A stretch of 64,000 nucleotides of DNA from Celeribacter naphthalenivorans (GTDB taxonomy: Bacteria > Pseudomonadota > Alphaproteobacteria > Rhodobacterales > Rhodobacteraceae), in contig NZ_JAIVLK010000002.1 of NCBI RefSeq assembly GCF_020524585.1, positions 496,001 to 560,000 of the forward strand, read 5' to 3'. Below are positions 35,626-45,295 of this stretch, one piece after another. Numbering within the stretch: position 1 is the first letter of the stretch; every line of letters begins with the position of its first letter. Under the pieces are notes generated by a model. That model searched no databases, was not told the origin of the DNA, and saw only the letters and a list, made by a program, of their open reading frames with translations. A program made the translations under genes and the position numbers.

Positions 35626-36996
35626 TCAACTCGCCAGACGATCCCGCAGCGTTTCGATCCGGGCGATCAGCGCGTTCAGCTCTTGCGCGGGCAAGGCGGT
35701 GAGATGTCGGTGATTGAGCTGGCCAAGCACGCCAGGCGGCGGGGTGATCCCCGTGGCGCTATCGTCGAGGTCCTCAGGCAGATCGAGGCCTGCGCCAAGC
35801 GGGGCCGCTTGGGGTTCGGTCTCACCATATGCGGCCTCAGGCTCAGGTGGCAGATCGCTCGGAAGATCGGCCGAAAGATTTGGCGGCGTGATGTCCTCTG
35901 CGCTCTCAACAGGCGCGATTTCAGCAGGAGCCGCATCGAACATGGGCTCTGGCACATCGACAAACGGTGCTTCGGGGGCATCCGCAGCAGGGGGCAAGTC
36001 GGCCTCAACGGGCCGAAGCTCCGTTGCAAAATGACCCTCATCGGCAGCAATCGGCGGCAGGTCCTCTGCCTCTGCCTCCACCTTCACATCCTGCGCGGGG
36101 GGCGCCATGCCGAAATCGAAGGCGGCCTGACCGGGCAAGACGTCTTGCGGCGGTTCCGGGGCCGCGGGGGCCGGTGCGGCGGTCATCTCAAAGAGGGATT
36201 CTGCCACCGGATCAGCCACTGGATTGGTCATCGGATCGGACGCTGGGATCAGATCCGGCTGCGGCTGATCTTCGGTGTCGGGGGCCGCAGCGGCATAGCT
36301 GTCGGCAAAATCGGAGAGCGGAGCCTCCGGGATTTCCAAAGCGACGTCAGGCAGGTCAACGCTGTCTTCCTGAACATGCGCGGGCGGTTCAAAGCCATGG
36401 GGCGCAAAGCGCTCTGTCGAGAGATCACCATCTTCCGGGAGGTCTGCCGCGATGTTTTCGTCGGGCGCGCGTGGCGCGGGCGCCTCAGTTGGCACCTCGG
36501 CGACTGCCGGTTCAGACACTGGTTCAGACAAAGGCGTTGCCTCGGACCGGACATCGGGGCGGGCAAAGGGCACAACCGTTTCCGGCGGGGCGGCGCTTTC
36601 TGCTCCATACCCCAGCGGCGTATCGTCCTGCGGCACCATTTCGGCCATCGGGGCGGGCGGAACCGGGGCCGAGGGAATCGGTGCATCGACCGGTGCAGGG
36701 GCGGTGACCGGGGCCACGCCGTCGATGATCGGCGACAGCGAGGCGACATATTTGACGCCATGTTCGCGCAGAAGTTTTTGCACGCCGCGAATGGTCATGC
36801 CGTCATCGTGCAACAGCTTTTTGATGCCGCCCAAAAGCGCCATATCGGCGGGGCGGTAATACCGCCGCCCGCCGGCGCGTTTGACCGGTTTGACCTGGGT
36901 AAACCGGCTCTCCCAAAAGCGCAGCACATGCGCTGGCGTGTCGAGCCAATCGGCAACCTCGCTGATTGTGCGGAAGGCGTCCGGTGATTTATCCAT
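35626..36996 (-). CDS. MerR-family regulator with long disordered acidic tail
   Basis: 456-aa protein with a MerR winged-helix N-terminus (about residues 8-80): '[20 protein letters not shown]' and '[20 protein letters not shown]'. Residues 95-400 are a low-complexity stretch rich in Pro, Ala, Glu and Asp, predicted disordered. A short C-terminal helix ('[20 protein letters not shown]') may oligomerise. There is no metal-binding Cys pattern, so it is not a classic metal sensor. It lies 27 bases after ihfA and is probably co-transcribed with it; the alphaproteobacterial position after ihfA suggests a conserved housekeeping regulator. Target genes are unknown. Confidence 0.85.
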   Translation of the reverse strand: MDKSPDAFRTISEVADWLDTPAHVLRFWESRFTQVKPVKRAGGRRYYRPADMALLGGIKKLLHDDGMTIRGVQKLLREHGVKYVASLSPIIDGVAPVTAPAPVDAPIPSAPVPPAPMAEMVPQDDTPLGYGAESAAPPETVVPFARPDVRSEATPLSEPVSEPAVAEVPTEAPAPRAPDENIAADLPEDGDLSTERFAPHGFEPPAHVQEDSVDLPDVALEIPEAPLSDFADSYAAAAPDTEDQPQPDLIPASDPMTNPVADPVAESLFEMTAAPAPAAPEPPQDVLPGQAAFDFGMAPPAQDVKVEAEAEDLPPIAADEGHFATELRPVEADLPPAADAPEAPFVDVPEPMFDAAPAEIAPVESAEDITPPNLSADLPSDLPPEPEAAYGETEPQAAPLGAGLDLPEDLDDSATGITPPPGVLGQLNHRHLTALPAQELNALIARIETLRDRLAS

Positions 36997-37023
36997 GTGT
37001 CATCAAGGCCTTAGATGTTTTTC

Positions 37024-37323
37024 TTACGCTTTGTTGCCGTCGGCAACCCGATCTTTCATCAGGTGAGACGGGCGGAAGGTCAGCACGCGGCGGGCCGGGA
37101 TCGGGGCCTCGTCGCCGGTCTTCGGGTTGCGGCCCACACGTTCGGATTTGGCGCGCACAGAGAAGGTTCCGAAGGAGGAAATCTTGACGGTTTCGCCCTC
37201 GACCAACGCGTCGGAAATATGAGCCAGAACGCTTTCGACCAGCGTGGCGGATTCATTGCGGCTCAGGCCGACCTCGCGAAACACGGCTTCGCTCAGGTCC
37301 ATACGTGTCAAAGTCTTGCTCAT
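37024..37323 (-). CDS. ihfA: Integration host factor, alpha subunit
   Basis: DNA-bending nucleoid protein, 99 aa, the normal IHF-alpha length. It begins '[20 protein letters not shown]' and carries '[20 protein letters not shown]' followed by the beta-arm '[16 protein letters not shown]' with the intercalating Pro. The frame extends upstream to 37389, but GGGGGAGAG sits just before ATG 37323. The other subunit gene is not in the window. It lies between fabH and the MerR gene, a usual order in these bacteria. Confidence 0.95.
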   Translation of the reverse strand: MSKTLTRMDLSEAVFREVGLSRNESATLVESVLAHISDALVEGETVKISSFGTFSVRAKSERVGRNPKTGDEAPIPARRVLTFRPSHLMKDRVADGNKA

Positions 37324-37440
37324 ATCTCTCCCCCTGTTTCTATAGGTTGGAGCGACAGTGGCAGTTTGCCAAGCCTCCGTCAATATCAATGACTTGGGCC
37401 GAGGTCTTGAGGCAGGAATTCTCTTGCGAGGGCCGTCCGA

Positions 37441-38415
37441 TTACCAGCGCAGGACCACCGCGCCCCAGGCCAGACCGCCACCGATCGCTTCGGCGACGCA
37501 AAGATCACCCTTTTTGATCTGACCGCGCGCAACGCCCACGGACATGGCGAGCGGGATGGAGGCGGCGGAGGTGTTGCCGTGATCCTGTACGGTGACGACG
37601 ACCTGATCCATCGAATGGCCGAGTTTCTTCGCGGTGCCCTCGATGATGCGGATATTCGCCTGATGCGGCACGATCCAGTCAATGTCGTCGGAGCTGAGGC
37701 CTGCCTTCTCAATCGCGGTTTCGGCGGTGGAGGCGAGTTTCTGCACGGCTTGGCGGAAGAGCGCATTGCCCTGCATCCGCAGTTTGCCCGAGGTGCCGGT
37801 GGTGGAGACGCCACCATCGACATAGAGCATGTCTTTATACTGGCCGTCGGAATTCAGATCGACCGCGAGAATGCCGCGATCCTCGGGGGTGCCTGCGCTC
37901 TCTTGGGCTTCGAGCACCAATGCGCCTGCGCCATCACCAAACAAAACGCAGGTGGCGCGGTCTTCCCAATCCATGATGCGGCTAAAGGTTTCAGCGCCGA
38001 TCACCAGCACCTTTTTCGCCTGACCGGAGACGATCTGGGCATTGGCATTGGAGAGCGCGTAGATGAAGCCAGCGCAGACGGCCTGAACGTCAAAGGCAAA
38101 GCCGCAGTTCATGCCCAGCTCGTTCTGGATCATCGTGGCGACAGAAGGGAAGGTCAGATCGGGCGTCGAGGTGGCGACGATCACGGCGTCAATTTCGGAG
38201 GCGTCCAGCCCGGCGTTTTCCAACGCGGCGCGCGCGGCAGCGGCACCAAGCATCGAGGTGGTCTCGCCTTCAGCGGCGAAATGACGGCGTTCGATGCCGG
38301 AGCGCGTCCGAATCCATTCGTCTGTCGTGTCGAGGGTTTTTTCGAACTCTGCGTTTTCGACCACACGTGCGGGGAGGTAGTGACCCACGCCGGTGACGAC
38401 TGCCCGGATTGTCAT
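37441..38415 (-). CDS. fabH: 3-Oxoacyl-ACP synthase III
   Basis: Starts fatty-acid synthesis by condensing acetyl-CoA with malonyl-ACP. The 324-aa protein has the catalytic triad of FabH: Cys114 in '[12 protein letters not shown]', His in '[12 protein letters not shown]' and Asn in '[12 protein letters not shown]'. The thiolase fold motif 'SVDMNSDGQ'-like '[14 protein letters not shown]' is in the middle. It is 20 bases after plsX, so initiation of fatty acids and phospholipid synthesis are in one operon, as in many bacteria. Confidence 0.96.
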   Translation of the reverse strand: MTIRAVVTGVGHYLPARVVENAEFEKTLDTTDEWIRTRSGIERRHFAAEGETTSMLGAAAARAALENAGLDASEIDAVIVATSTPDLTFPSVATMIQNELGMNCGFAFDVQAVCAGFIYALSNANAQIVSGQAKKVLVIGAETFSRIMDWEDRATCVLFGDGAGALVLEAQESAGTPEDRGILAVDLNSDGQYKDMLYVDGGVSTTGTSGKLRMQGNALFRQAVQKLASTAETAIEKAGLSSDDIDWIVPHQANIRIIEGTAKKLGHSMDQVVVTVQDHGNTSAASIPLAMSVGVARGQIKKGDLCVAEAIGGGLAWGAVVLRW

Positions 38416-38435
38416 GGCTTTGAGCCTTTTGTTAT

Positions 38436-39572
38436 TTATGACGTTGGGTCATTTTGCGCCGAGGCGTCGGCGGATGCAACCCGTGCGGCCAAACGTTCGG
38501 TGAACCCGGTGGAGGCCAGTTCATAGGCCAATTTGATGGCGGCGGAAACGCCGGTCGCGTCGGCCGAGCCGTGCGATTTGACCACGGTGCCCTTGAGGCC
38601 AAGGAACACGCCACCGTTCACACGGCGCGGGTCGATTCGTTTTTGCAGGCGTTTCAGGGAGGTGAGTGCCAAAAGGGCGGCGATGCGCGACAAAGGCGTG
38701 GCTTTGAAGGCTTCCTTGAGGAAGTCGCCCACAAGCTTTGCGGTGCCTTCGCCGGTTTTCAGCGCGATATTGCCGGTGAACCCATCGGTGACGATCACAT
38801 CGACCCGGTCGCCGGGGATGTCGCCGCCTTCCACGAAGCCCTTGAAATCATAACCGCCGATCTGGGCCGCATTGGCGATCAGATCGTTGGCCTCTTTGAG
38901 TTCCGCACGGCCTTTGTGCTCTTCGGTCCCGACGTTCAAAAGCCCGACACGCGGCACGTTGAGGCCAAGCCCGTTGCGCGCGTAAGAGGCGCCCATCATG
39001 GCATATTGCAACAGATCGCGGGCATCGGCGCGGATGTCGGCGCCCACGTCCAACATGACGTTGAAACCCTGATCGTTGCGCGAGGGCCAGAGGCAGGCGA
39101 TGGCGGGCCGGTTGATGCCGTCGAGCTTGCGCAGGCGGATCATCGAGGTGGCCATCAAGGCACCGGTGTTGCCACAGGAAACACAGGCCTGAGCCGCGCC
39201 GTCTTTCACCGCATCGATGGCGGAGCGCATCGAGGTGTCGGTGCGGCGCATGGCTTGGCTGGGCTTTTCGTCCATGGTGACGACGCCCGGCACATCGCGA
39301 ATTTCAACACGGTCCCGCAGCACGCGGCGCTTGCGCACAAGCTTTTCCAACTCCGCGGCAGGGCCGTGGAGGATGAAATCCAGCGCAGGATTCTTGGAGG
39401 CAGAACGCGCAATACCGGCGACAACAGTCGCCGGTCCACGATCGCCGCCCATGGCGTCGACCGAAAGCGTCACTTTCACGCCTGCGCGCGCCCCTAAGCG
39501 ACCTTTGTGTTGGGCCTCGGTCTCCGCAGGGGCGGCAGACAGTGGGTCAACGGAAGGTTGAGAAGAGGTCAT
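38436..39572 (-). CDS. plsX: Phosphate acyltransferase PlsX
   Basis: Converts acyl-ACP to acyl-phosphate, the first step of phospholipid synthesis in the PlsX/PlsY pathway. The 378-aa protein has the family start '[20 protein letters not shown]', '[20 protein letters not shown]' and '[18 protein letters not shown]'. About 32 residues before the conserved region form a polar N-terminal extension from ATG 39572; no strong ribosome-binding site is seen, so a shorter form from an internal GTG is possible. It lies 25 bases after rpmF and before fabH. Confidence 0.94.
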   Translation of the reverse strand: MTSSQPSVDPLSAAPAETEAQHKGRLGARAGVKVTLSVDAMGGDRGPATVVAGIARSASKNPALDFILHGPAAELEKLVRKRRVLRDRVEIRDVPGVVTMDEKPSQAMRRTDTSMRSAIDAVKDGAAQACVSCGNTGALMATSMIRLRKLDGINRPAIACLWPSRNDQGFNVMLDVGADIRADARDLLQYAMMGASYARNGLGLNVPRVGLLNVGTEEHKGRAELKEANDLIANAAQIGGYDFKGFVEGGDIPGDRVDVIVTDGFTGNIALKTGEGTAKLVGDFLKEAFKATPLSRIAALLALTSLKRLQKRIDPRRVNGGVFLGLKGTVVKSHGSADATGVSAAIKLAYELASTGFTERLAARVASADASAQNDPTS

Positions 39573-39597
39573 GCGTCAGACGTCAAAAAGAGGATGC

Positions 39598-39804
39598 TTA
39601 TGCTGCGTCTTCGTCGAGATCGACTTCGTCGGCCTGAGCGATGACTTCACGGTCATCGTAGTGGCCGCAGGCGCCGCACACGTGGTGGGGGCGTTTCAGC
39701 TCGCCACAGTTCGGGCATTCTGCCGGGTTGCCAGCGACCAGGGAGTCGTGAGCGCGGCGCATGTTCCGCTTGGAGCGGGTGACTTTATTCTGAGGGACAG
39801 CCAT
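39598..39804 (-). CDS. rpmF: 50S ribosomal protein L32
   Basis: 68-aa ribosomal protein: '[20 protein letters not shown]' is the invariant start. It has the zinc-ribbon cysteines '[20 protein letters not shown]', the zinc-binding (C+) form, and an acidic C-terminal tail ('VDLDEDAA'). It heads the rpmF-plsX-fabH unit and has a long 332-base leader with a 12-bp palindrome. Confidence 0.97.
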   Translation of the reverse strand: MAVPQNKVTRSKRNMRRAHDSLVAGNPAECPNCGELKRPHHVCGACGHYDDREVIAQADEVDLDEDAA

Positions 39805-40136
39805 GTCTCAACCTCGGTATCTATAGGGCAGAAGACCGGGTTGGACTTATGCCACAGGTGGGCGGGGCAGGTGCCCCCATTCATCTCCGGACCTCTTGCC
39901 CGGCAAAACTTTGGCGCTTCATAGGCCTTCGTGAGCAGCGTGTAAACCATGGTTTGTACCATGGCCTCGAAACTGCGGATCCTGTCTGCATCAGGCGCGA
40001 AAACATGCATGGAAGCGAGGCCGGGAACATACTCGGATTCCGCTATCTTGCAAGTCTTTTGTTCGCGCCTGTGTTTTCAGAGGGTTAACGCCTGTTTTCC
40101 CCTCTGTTTCGGTTCATTTCGCGGCCTCTCAGGGGG
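39805..40136 (-). promoter_or_regulatory. 332-base region upstream of rpmF with palindrome AAACCATGGTTT
   Basis: No real gene is seen. It holds a perfect 12-bp palindrome at 39944-39955, with a further CCATGG at 39960-39965, and a GC-rich hairpin nearer rpmF (GGGGC...GCCCC around 39866-39880 read leftwards). It separates DUF177 from rpmF, so an independent promoter for rpmF-plsX-fabH probably lies here. An overlapping minus-strand frame (39696-40010) is open but lacks coding character. Confidence 0.6.
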
Positions 40137-40700
40137 TTATTCGCCGTCTTTCCCGAGTTTGTCGCGCAGCGCTTTCAGGCTGGCGAAAGGTTTGGCGTCG
40201 TCATCGCTCATCGCCTCTTTGCCAGATTCGGTGAATTGCGTGACGGCCAGTTCCGCGCCTTCGACACGCGGATAATCCGGAGCGGAGAGCGCCAGCGCCT
40301 CTTCGGCCACGGCGGACAGCAAAAGAGAGACGGGCAGGGGCTCTGTCGTCTCGTCCTCCGGCATCTCCACCTCTTCCTCTGAGGTCGCCTCTTCCTTGAG
40401 CTCGGCCAGATAGGTGCGGGTGACTTCTGCGTCGATGCGGGTCGTCACCGGGGCCAAAGTGGCCACGCAGGGCTGCACCACCGTGGCGCCCAGGACGCCC
40501 TCAAGCCGCCAGTCGCGTTTGCCGACCGGCACCATCTTGCCTTCGAAACTGACTTTCTTGACCGAAGAGAGGCCTAACGTGGCGGCCATTTCTTCCAGAT
40601 CTTCGGAAGTGGGTTTGAGCCGAAACGGATGCGCATGGGCGTCGGAGAGATCGCGCAAGCGCAATTCCACCCCCCAGCTGGTCAAACCGTCATGTCCCAT
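40137..40700 (-). CDS. DUF177 (YceD-type) protein
   Basis: 187-aa member of the DUF177/YceD family that almost always lies just upstream of rpmF and is linked to 23S rRNA accumulation. The core motif 'VQPCVATLAPVTTRIDAEVT' (about residues 68-87) is recognisable; an acidic segment 'EEATSEEEVEMPEDETTEPL' follows. AAGGAG lies 9 bases before the ATG. Position before L32 is the strongest support; the molecular function is not firmly known. Confidence 0.85.
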   Translation of the reverse strand: MGHDGLTSWGVELRLRDLSDAHAHPFRLKPTSEDLEEMAATLGLSSVKKVSFEGKMVPVGKRDWRLEGVLGATVVQPCVATLAPVTTRIDAEVTRTYLAELKEEATSEEEVEMPEDETTEPLPVSLLLSAVAEEALALSAPDYPRVEGAELAVTQFTESGKEAMSDDDAKPFASLKALRDKLGKDGE

Positions 40701-40779
40701 AGTCGATGTCTCCTTGAACGTCGGGCACTGTTTCTATAAGCGGATAAGAGGCGTACGCGCACAAGGCAAGAGGGGGCAC

Positions 40780-41268
40780 ATGGCCGACCGCATTTTCCCG
40801 CAAAAACCCGCATCATCCGGGCTTGGCATTCTGGTGAAGGCCCTGCTTGGGCTGGTGTTCGTGTTCTCTTTGACGGCCTGTGTCGCGCAGTTCCGCAATC
40901 ATGGCTATGTGCCCTCTGATGCCCAACTGGCGCAGATCAACGTGGGTGTCGACACCAAGGAGACGCTGGCCGAAGAGATCGGCGCGCCGGGTGCCGAGGG
41001 CATTCTGGACGGTGCCGCCTGGTATTATGTGCGCTCACAATTCCGTCATTTGGGCGCTTTGGAGCCGAAGGAAGTGGACCGCCAAGTGGTGGCGATTTCT
41101 TTCGATGCGGGAGGCCGCGTGAGCAATGTCGAACGTTTCGGGCTTGAGCAGGGCCGCGTTGTCGTGCTGTCGCGTCGTGTTACGGACGGCGGAGTGCAGG
41201 GCATCACCTTCCTGCAACAGCTCTTTGGCAACCTGGGCAACGTCTCCGCTGAGCAGTTGTTGCAGTAA
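40780..41268 (+). CDS. bamE: BamE/SmpA-like outer-membrane lipoprotein
   Basis: 162-aa lipoprotein of the BAM complex. The N-terminus has a membrane-like segment ending in the lipobox LTAC (Cys about residue 33). The SmpA/OmlA domain follows with 'DAQLAQINVGVDTKETLAEE' and the strand 'WYYVRSQFRHLGALEPKEVD', then 'VVAISFDAGGRVSNVERFGL', all typical of BamE. AGGGGGC precedes ATG 40780; the longer upstream frame overlaps DUF177 antisense and is not used. It is divergent from DUF177. Confidence 0.9.
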   Translation: MADRIFPQKPASSGLGILVKALLGLVFVFSLTACVAQFRNHGYVPSDAQLAQINVGVDTKETLAEEIGAPGAEGILDGAAWYYVRSQFRHLGALEPKEVDRQVVAISFDAGGRVSNVERFGLEQGRVVVLSRRVTDGGVQGITFLQQLFGNLGNVSAEQLLQ

Positions 41269-41290
41269 GCCGAGCTGTGAATGAGATGAG

Positions 41291-41315
41291 AAAAGCCGCC
41301 CCATGGGCGGCTTTT
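41291..41315. terminator. Intrinsic terminator between bamE and msrB
   Basis: AAAAGCCGCCC CAT GGGCGGCTTTTT: an uninterrupted stem flanked by A and T runs, able to work in both directions. It lies 23 bases after bamE and before the convergent msrB stop. Confidence 0.88.
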
Positions 41316-41345
41316 TGAGTATTTGGGCCAAGAAAAAGCTGGATG

Positions 41346-41756
41346 TCAGGTCTCGACGGCGCCCTCGTCCGGCTGAAAGCGGATCGAGACGCCGTTGATG
41401 CAATAGCGCATGCCGGTGGTCTCGCGCGGACCGTCGGGAAAGACGTGGCCCAGATGCGCGCCGCAATCGTCGCAATGCACCTCGGTGCGGACCATGCCGT
41501 GGGAGGTGTCGCGGGTTTCGGCCACAGGTGCGCCCGCTTTGGTGGCGTCAAAGGACGGCCAGCCGCAATGCGATTCGAATTTATTGTCCTGCGCGAACAG
41601 TTCAGCGCCACAACAGGCGCAGGTGAAAACGCCGGGGGTTTTCGGAAAACCCGGATGCGAAAACGGACGCTCGGTGCCCGCCTGACGGGTGACACGGAAG
41701 GTTTCCGGGTCCAGTTCTTCGCGCCATTCGGCGTCGGTTTTCTCGATTTTTGCCAT
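41346..41756 (-). CDS. msrB: Peptide methionine (R)-S-oxide reductase
   Basis: Repairs R-methionine sulfoxide. The 136-aa protein has two CxxC zinc motifs (CACC in 'GVFTCACCGAEL' and CDDC in 'VHCDDCGAHLGHVF') and the catalytic Cys in 'MRYCINGVSIRF'. 'FESHCGWPSF' is the substrate-binding motif. The upstream in-frame extension to 41900 is not supported; ATG 41756 begins 'MAKIEKTDAEW', the usual MsrB start, after a CCTT-free GGAAC leader. Confidence 0.95.
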   Translation of the reverse strand: MAKIEKTDAEWREELDPETFRVTRQAGTERPFSHPGFPKTPGVFTCACCGAELFAQDNKFESHCGWPSFDATKAGAPVAETRDTSHGMVRTEVHCDDCGAHLGHVFPDGPRETTGMRYCINGVSIRFQPDEGAVET

Positions 41757-41892
41757 GGCAGAGTTCCTTTTTATGCTGTGCCAAACATAGGCGGGGAATG
41801 GCTTAGGGCAAGACGTCAAAAAACCGTCATCTCTTGTAGCCATGGTGGGGCGACCCCATAGTCTATTTAGGACAAGCGGAAGGATCCGGGCG

Positions 41893-42645
41893 ATGTTCAA
41901 GCTTTTGAAAGGCCGTTACACGGTGCGTTTTGCCGAAGAGCGCCGCGACATCGAGGCGGCGCAGCGGTTGCGGTATCTGGCCTTTGTGGCGGGCACGGGG
42001 GCGATGGCGCGCGAAGACGGGCTTGAGGCCGATGATTTCGATGCGCTTTGCCGTCATGTCTTGATCGAAGAGCGCAAGAGCGGGCGGCTTGTCTGCACCT
42101 ATCGGTTTTTGGACCTCGAGGGCGGTGCGCAGATCGCGCAGAGCTATGCGGCGCAGTTCTACGGTCTCGACGGATTGGCGGATTACGAAGGTCGTATGTT
42201 GGAGATGGGGCGGTTTTGCATCCACCCCGAGGCACGCGATCCGGACATCCTGCGCGTCGCCTGGGGCGCGATGACGCGCTATGTGGACGAGCAGGGGGTC
42301 GATTTGTTGTTCGGCTGTTCGTCGTTTCACGGCACGGAATGGAAAGAGCATGCGGACGCTTTGGCGATGCTGAAACACCGCCATCTCGGGCCGAAACGGT
42401 TCCTGCCCAAGGTGAAAGCGCCGAATGTCTTTAAATTCGCCGCGCGTTTGCGTCGTAAACCCGATGCACGTCGCGCGATGCTCAAAATGCCGCCGTTGCT
42501 CAAGACCTATCTGATGATGGGCGGTTGGGTGTCGGATCACGCGGTGGTGGACCCTGATTTGAACACGATGCATGTGTTCACCGGCGTGGAGATCAAATCC
42601 ATTCCGCCCGCGCGCAAGAAATTGCTGCGCGCGGTGGCTGGGTAA
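41893..42645 (+). CDS. olsB: Ornithine-acyl-ACP N-acyltransferase (OlsB-like GNAT)
   Basis: Probably adds a 3-hydroxy fatty acid to ornithine, the first step of ornithine-lipid synthesis, at the inner face of the membrane. The 250-aa protein matches the OlsB pattern: 'YTVRFAEERRDIEAAQRLRY' at the start, 'VCTYRFLDLEGG', and 'MLEMGRFCIHPEARDPDILR', then 'LLFGCSSFHGTEWKEHADAL'. The C-terminal 'LLKTYLMMGGWVSDHAVVD' is also typical. The partner olsA is not adjacent. The ATG at 41893 is chosen over the upstream frame because it begins at the conserved region. Confidence 0.88.
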   Translation: MFKLLKGRYTVRFAEERRDIEAAQRLRYLAFVAGTGAMAREDGLEADDFDALCRHVLIEERKSGRLVCTYRFLDLEGGAQIAQSYAAQFYGLDGLADYEGRMLEMGRFCIHPEARDPDILRVAWGAMTRYVDEQGVDLLFGCSSFHGTEWKEHADALAMLKHRHLGPKRFLPKVKAPNVFKFAARLRRKPDARRAMLKMPPLLKTYLMMGGWVSDHAVVDPDLNTMHVFTGVEIKSIPPARKKLLRAVAG

Positions 42646-42648
42646 GGC

Positions 42649-43290
42649 TCAGCGCTTATCCAGTGCGAGGCGTAGCCCCAGCGCAATAAAGATCGCGCCG
42701 ACAGAGCGTTCCATCCAGAGCGCCAGCCTCTTGCTGCGTCTGAGGGTCTGCCCCAGACGATCCGCCATCAAAATGAGTGGCGGCTCGATGAAGGCGGCGA
42801 TGCAGATGATCAGAATGCCATGCAGGAAAAGCTGCGCCGAAATCGGCCCCGCGCCCTCGACCACGAATTGCGGCAGGAAGGCGAGGAAAAACAGCGCGAC
42901 TTTCGGGTTGAGGATGTTGGTCAGCATGCCTTGGCGGAAAATCGTGGCGACCGGAAAGCTTGGGCCTTTTTCGGTCTGATCTGGCAGGAAACTCGCGCTT
43001 TTCGCGCGCAGCGCAGAAAATCCGAGCCACAAAAGATAGGCCGCGCCGACCCATTTGACGATGGAAAAGGCGGTGGCCGAGGTCATGAGGATCGCCGACA
43101 GCCCGAGTGCGGCCATCAGCACATGCACCATGGCGCCGGTCCAAATGCCGAACATGGCGATAAAGCCCGCGCGACGTCCGCCGCGAAAGGTCTGGCCCAG
43201 GATAAAGGCAAAATCCGGCCCCGGTGCGAGATTCAACACGAGGGCGGCGGAGAAGAAGGTGGTCCAGTGGAGGAGGGTATAGTCGAACAT
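42649..43290 (-). CDS. LysE/RhtB-family amino-acid exporter
   Basis: Inner-membrane exporter of 213 aa with six hydrophobic segments. The conserved N-terminal 'VLNLAPGPDFAFILGQTFRG' and the 'GILTNILNPKVALFFLAFLP' block (here 'GMLTNILNPKV...') are the LysE/RhtB hallmarks. The substrate is not predictable. It is convergent with olsB, whose stop is three bases away, and divergent from the ABC-F gene. A second paralogue lies at 62411-63046 with low identity. Confidence 0.9.
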   Translation of the reverse strand: MFDYTLLHWTTFFSAALVLNLAPGPDFAFILGQTFRGGRRAGFIAMFGIWTGAMVHVLMAALGLSAILMTSATAFSIVKWVGAAYLLWLGFSALRAKSASFLPDQTEKGPSFPVATIFRQGMLTNILNPKVALFFLAFLPQFVVEGAGPISAQLFLHGILIICIAAFIEPPLILMADRLGQTLRRSKRLALWMERSVGAIFIALGLRLALDKR

Positions 43291-43399
43291 GCGGGAACGG
43301 TAGCCGCAGGCCCCAGAAAGCCCAAATCAGCTTTTGTGTCAGCCTGTGTCACAGCAGTTGATATTGACCTTTGCAGCACTTCACAGTAGCGCAGGCGAC

Positions 43400-45229
43400 A
43401 TGGCACGCGCACCCGTTTTACAGCTCTCCGACATTTCCCTCACCTTTGGGGGCGATCCCGTATTCGATGGTCTGAACCTCGTGGTCCAGGAGGGCGACCG
43501 CGTCGCTCTTGTGGGCCGCAATGGCTCCGGCAAATCCACGCTGATGAAGGTCATGGCCGGTCTCGTCGAGGCCGACCGGGGCGCCCGCGTGTTGGGACCG
43601 GGGATCACGGTTGGCTATATGGAGCAGGACCCGGATTTGTCGGGCTTTGCGACACTGGGCGAGTTTGCCGCCTCCGCGCTGGACCCATCGGAATCCTATA
43701 AGGTCGATATGGTCGCCGAGGGGCTTAAATTTAACCCGGAGACACCGATCGAGACCGCTTCGGGCGGCGAGCGGCGCCGGGCGGCTTTGGCGAAACTTCT
43801 GGCCGAGGGGCCGGGGTTGATGCTCTTGGACGAGCCGACCAACCACTTGGACATCGAGGCGATTGCATGGCTCGAAGAAGAGCTGCGCACGACGAAAACC
43901 GCCTATGTGCTGATCTCCCACGACCGGGCGTTCCTCAATCACCTCACCCGCGCGACACTTTGGATCGACCGCGGGCAGGTGCGGCGTCAGGAGGAAGGTT
44001 TCGAAGCCTTCGAGACTTGGCGTGACAAGGTCTGGGAAGACGAGGACATGCAGCGCCACAAGTTGGATCGCAAGATCAAGGCTGAGGCGCGTTGGGCGGT
44101 CGAGGGCATCTCGGCCCGGCGCAAACGCAATCAGGGCCGGGTGCGTGCGTTGCAGGACCTGCGCGCCGAACGTGCCGGCCAAATCCGGCGTCAGGGCACG
44201 GCGGCGATGGAATTGGAAGTCGCCGAGAAATCCGGCAAGCGCGTGGTCGAGGCCGATCACATTTCGAAGAGGTTCGAGGACAAAATCATCGTCCGTGATC
44301 TCTCGATCAAAGTGGCGCGCGGCGACCGGATCGCTTTTGTTGGCCCGAACGGGGCAGGGAAGACGACGCTTTTGAAAATGCTCACCGGCGAGATGGAGCC
44401 CGACAGCGGCACCGTCAAACTGGGCACGAAGCTTGAGATGGCCATCTTCGATCAGACGCGCTCGAATCTGCGCGATGATCTGACGCTTTGGGAGGCGATG
44501 ACGTCGGACAAGGACATGCGCGTGTCGGGCAAGGCCGATCAGGTCATGGTGCGCGGCACGCCGAAACATGTGGTCGGCTATCTCAAGGAATTTCTCTTCA
44601 CCGATGCGCAGGCCCGCGCGCCCGTGGCGTCCCTTTCGGGCGGTGAAAAGGCGCGGCTGTTGCTGGCGAAAATCATGGCGAAACCGTCGAATCTCTTGGT
44701 GCTCGACGAGCCGACCAACGATCTCGACATCGAAACGCTGGACCTGTTGCAGGAGCTGCTGACGGATTTCGAAGGCACCGTGCTTTTGGTCTCCCACGAC
44801 CGCGATTTCATCGACCGGGTGGCGACGCAAACGGTGGCGATGGAGGGCGATGGCGAGGCTGTCGTCTATGCCGGCGGCTGGTCGGACTACCGGGCGCAGC
44901 GCGGCGAGAAACCTGCCGTATCGGCTGCGAAAACGGCCCCGAAACCGGTCGAGAAAGCGGCGGCACCTGCCGCGCCTGCACCTAAGCCTGCGGCGAAATC
45001 CAAGCTGTCGTTCACGGAAAAACACCGCCTCGAAGCGCTGCCTGCGGAGATGGAGCGGCTGGAGGCGGAGATCGCTAAATTGGGCGAGCTTTTGTCCGAT
45101 CCGGAGCTCTTCACCCGCGAGCCTGTGAAGTTCCAAAAGGCCACGGATATGTTGACAGAACGTCAGTCTGCCTTGGAGGCCGCCGAGGAAGAATGGCTTA
45201 CTCTCGAAGAAAAGAATTCCGGCGCCTGA
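43400..45229 (+). CDS. ABC-F family ATPase (Uup-like)
   Basis: Soluble tandem ATPase of 609 aa without membrane segments; ABC-F proteins act on ribosomes. Domain 1 has GRNGSGKST (about residues 38-46), 'ASGGERRRAALA' and 'LMLLDEPTNHLD'; domain 2 has GPNGAGKTT and 'LSGGEKARLLLA' with 'VLDEPTNDLDIE'. The inter-domain P-site linker is Arg/Lys-rich ('EGISARRKRNQGRVRALQDL'). The tail has an Ala/Pro/Lys-rich linker and a C-terminal coiled coil (about 545-605), as in Uup. The start at 43400 is preferred over an upstream in-frame start at 43334. Confidence 0.92.
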   Translation: MARAPVLQLSDISLTFGGDPVFDGLNLVVQEGDRVALVGRNGSGKSTLMKVMAGLVEADRGARVLGPGITVGYMEQDPDLSGFATLGEFAASALDPSESYKVDMVAEGLKFNPETPIETASGGERRRAALAKLLAEGPGLMLLDEPTNHLDIEAIAWLEEELRTTKTAYVLISHDRAFLNHLTRATLWIDRGQVRRQEEGFEAFETWRDKVWEDEDMQRHKLDRKIKAEARWAVEGISARRKRNQGRVRALQDLRAERAGQIRRQGTAAMELEVAEKSGKRVVEADHISKRFEDKIIVRDLSIKVARGDRIAFVGPNGAGKTTLLKMLTGEMEPDSGTVKLGTKLEMAIFDQTRSNLRDDLTLWEAMTSDKDMRVSGKADQVMVRGTPKHVVGYLKEFLFTDAQARAPVASLSGGEKARLLLAKIMAKPSNLLVLDEPTNDLDIETLDLLQELLTDFEGTVLLVSHDRDFIDRVATQTVAMEGDGEAVVYAGGWSDYRAQRGEKPAVSAAKTAPKPVEKAAAPAAPAPKPAAKSKLSFTEKHRLEALPAEMERLEAEIAKLGELLSDPELFTREPVKFQKATDMLTERQSALEAAEEEWLTLEEKNSGA

Positions 45230-45260
45230 CCTATTTAAATTTTATGAAATAAGCTGCTTT

Positions 45261-45295
45261 TTGCCGGTTCCCTCCCGGCAATGAGCGGCATTTTT
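45261..45295 (+). terminator. Possible terminator after the ABC-F gene
   Basis: TTGCCGG (45261-45267) and CCGGCAA (45275-45281) form a 7-bp stem; a T-run follows only after nine more bases (45291-45295), so it is imperfect as a terminator. Confidence 0.4.

Noticed and set aside
39696-40010. 104-residue minus-strand frame overlapping rpmF and its leader
   Set aside because: It overlaps rpmF in another frame, has no ribosome-binding site and no family pattern; the region is better explained as a leader.
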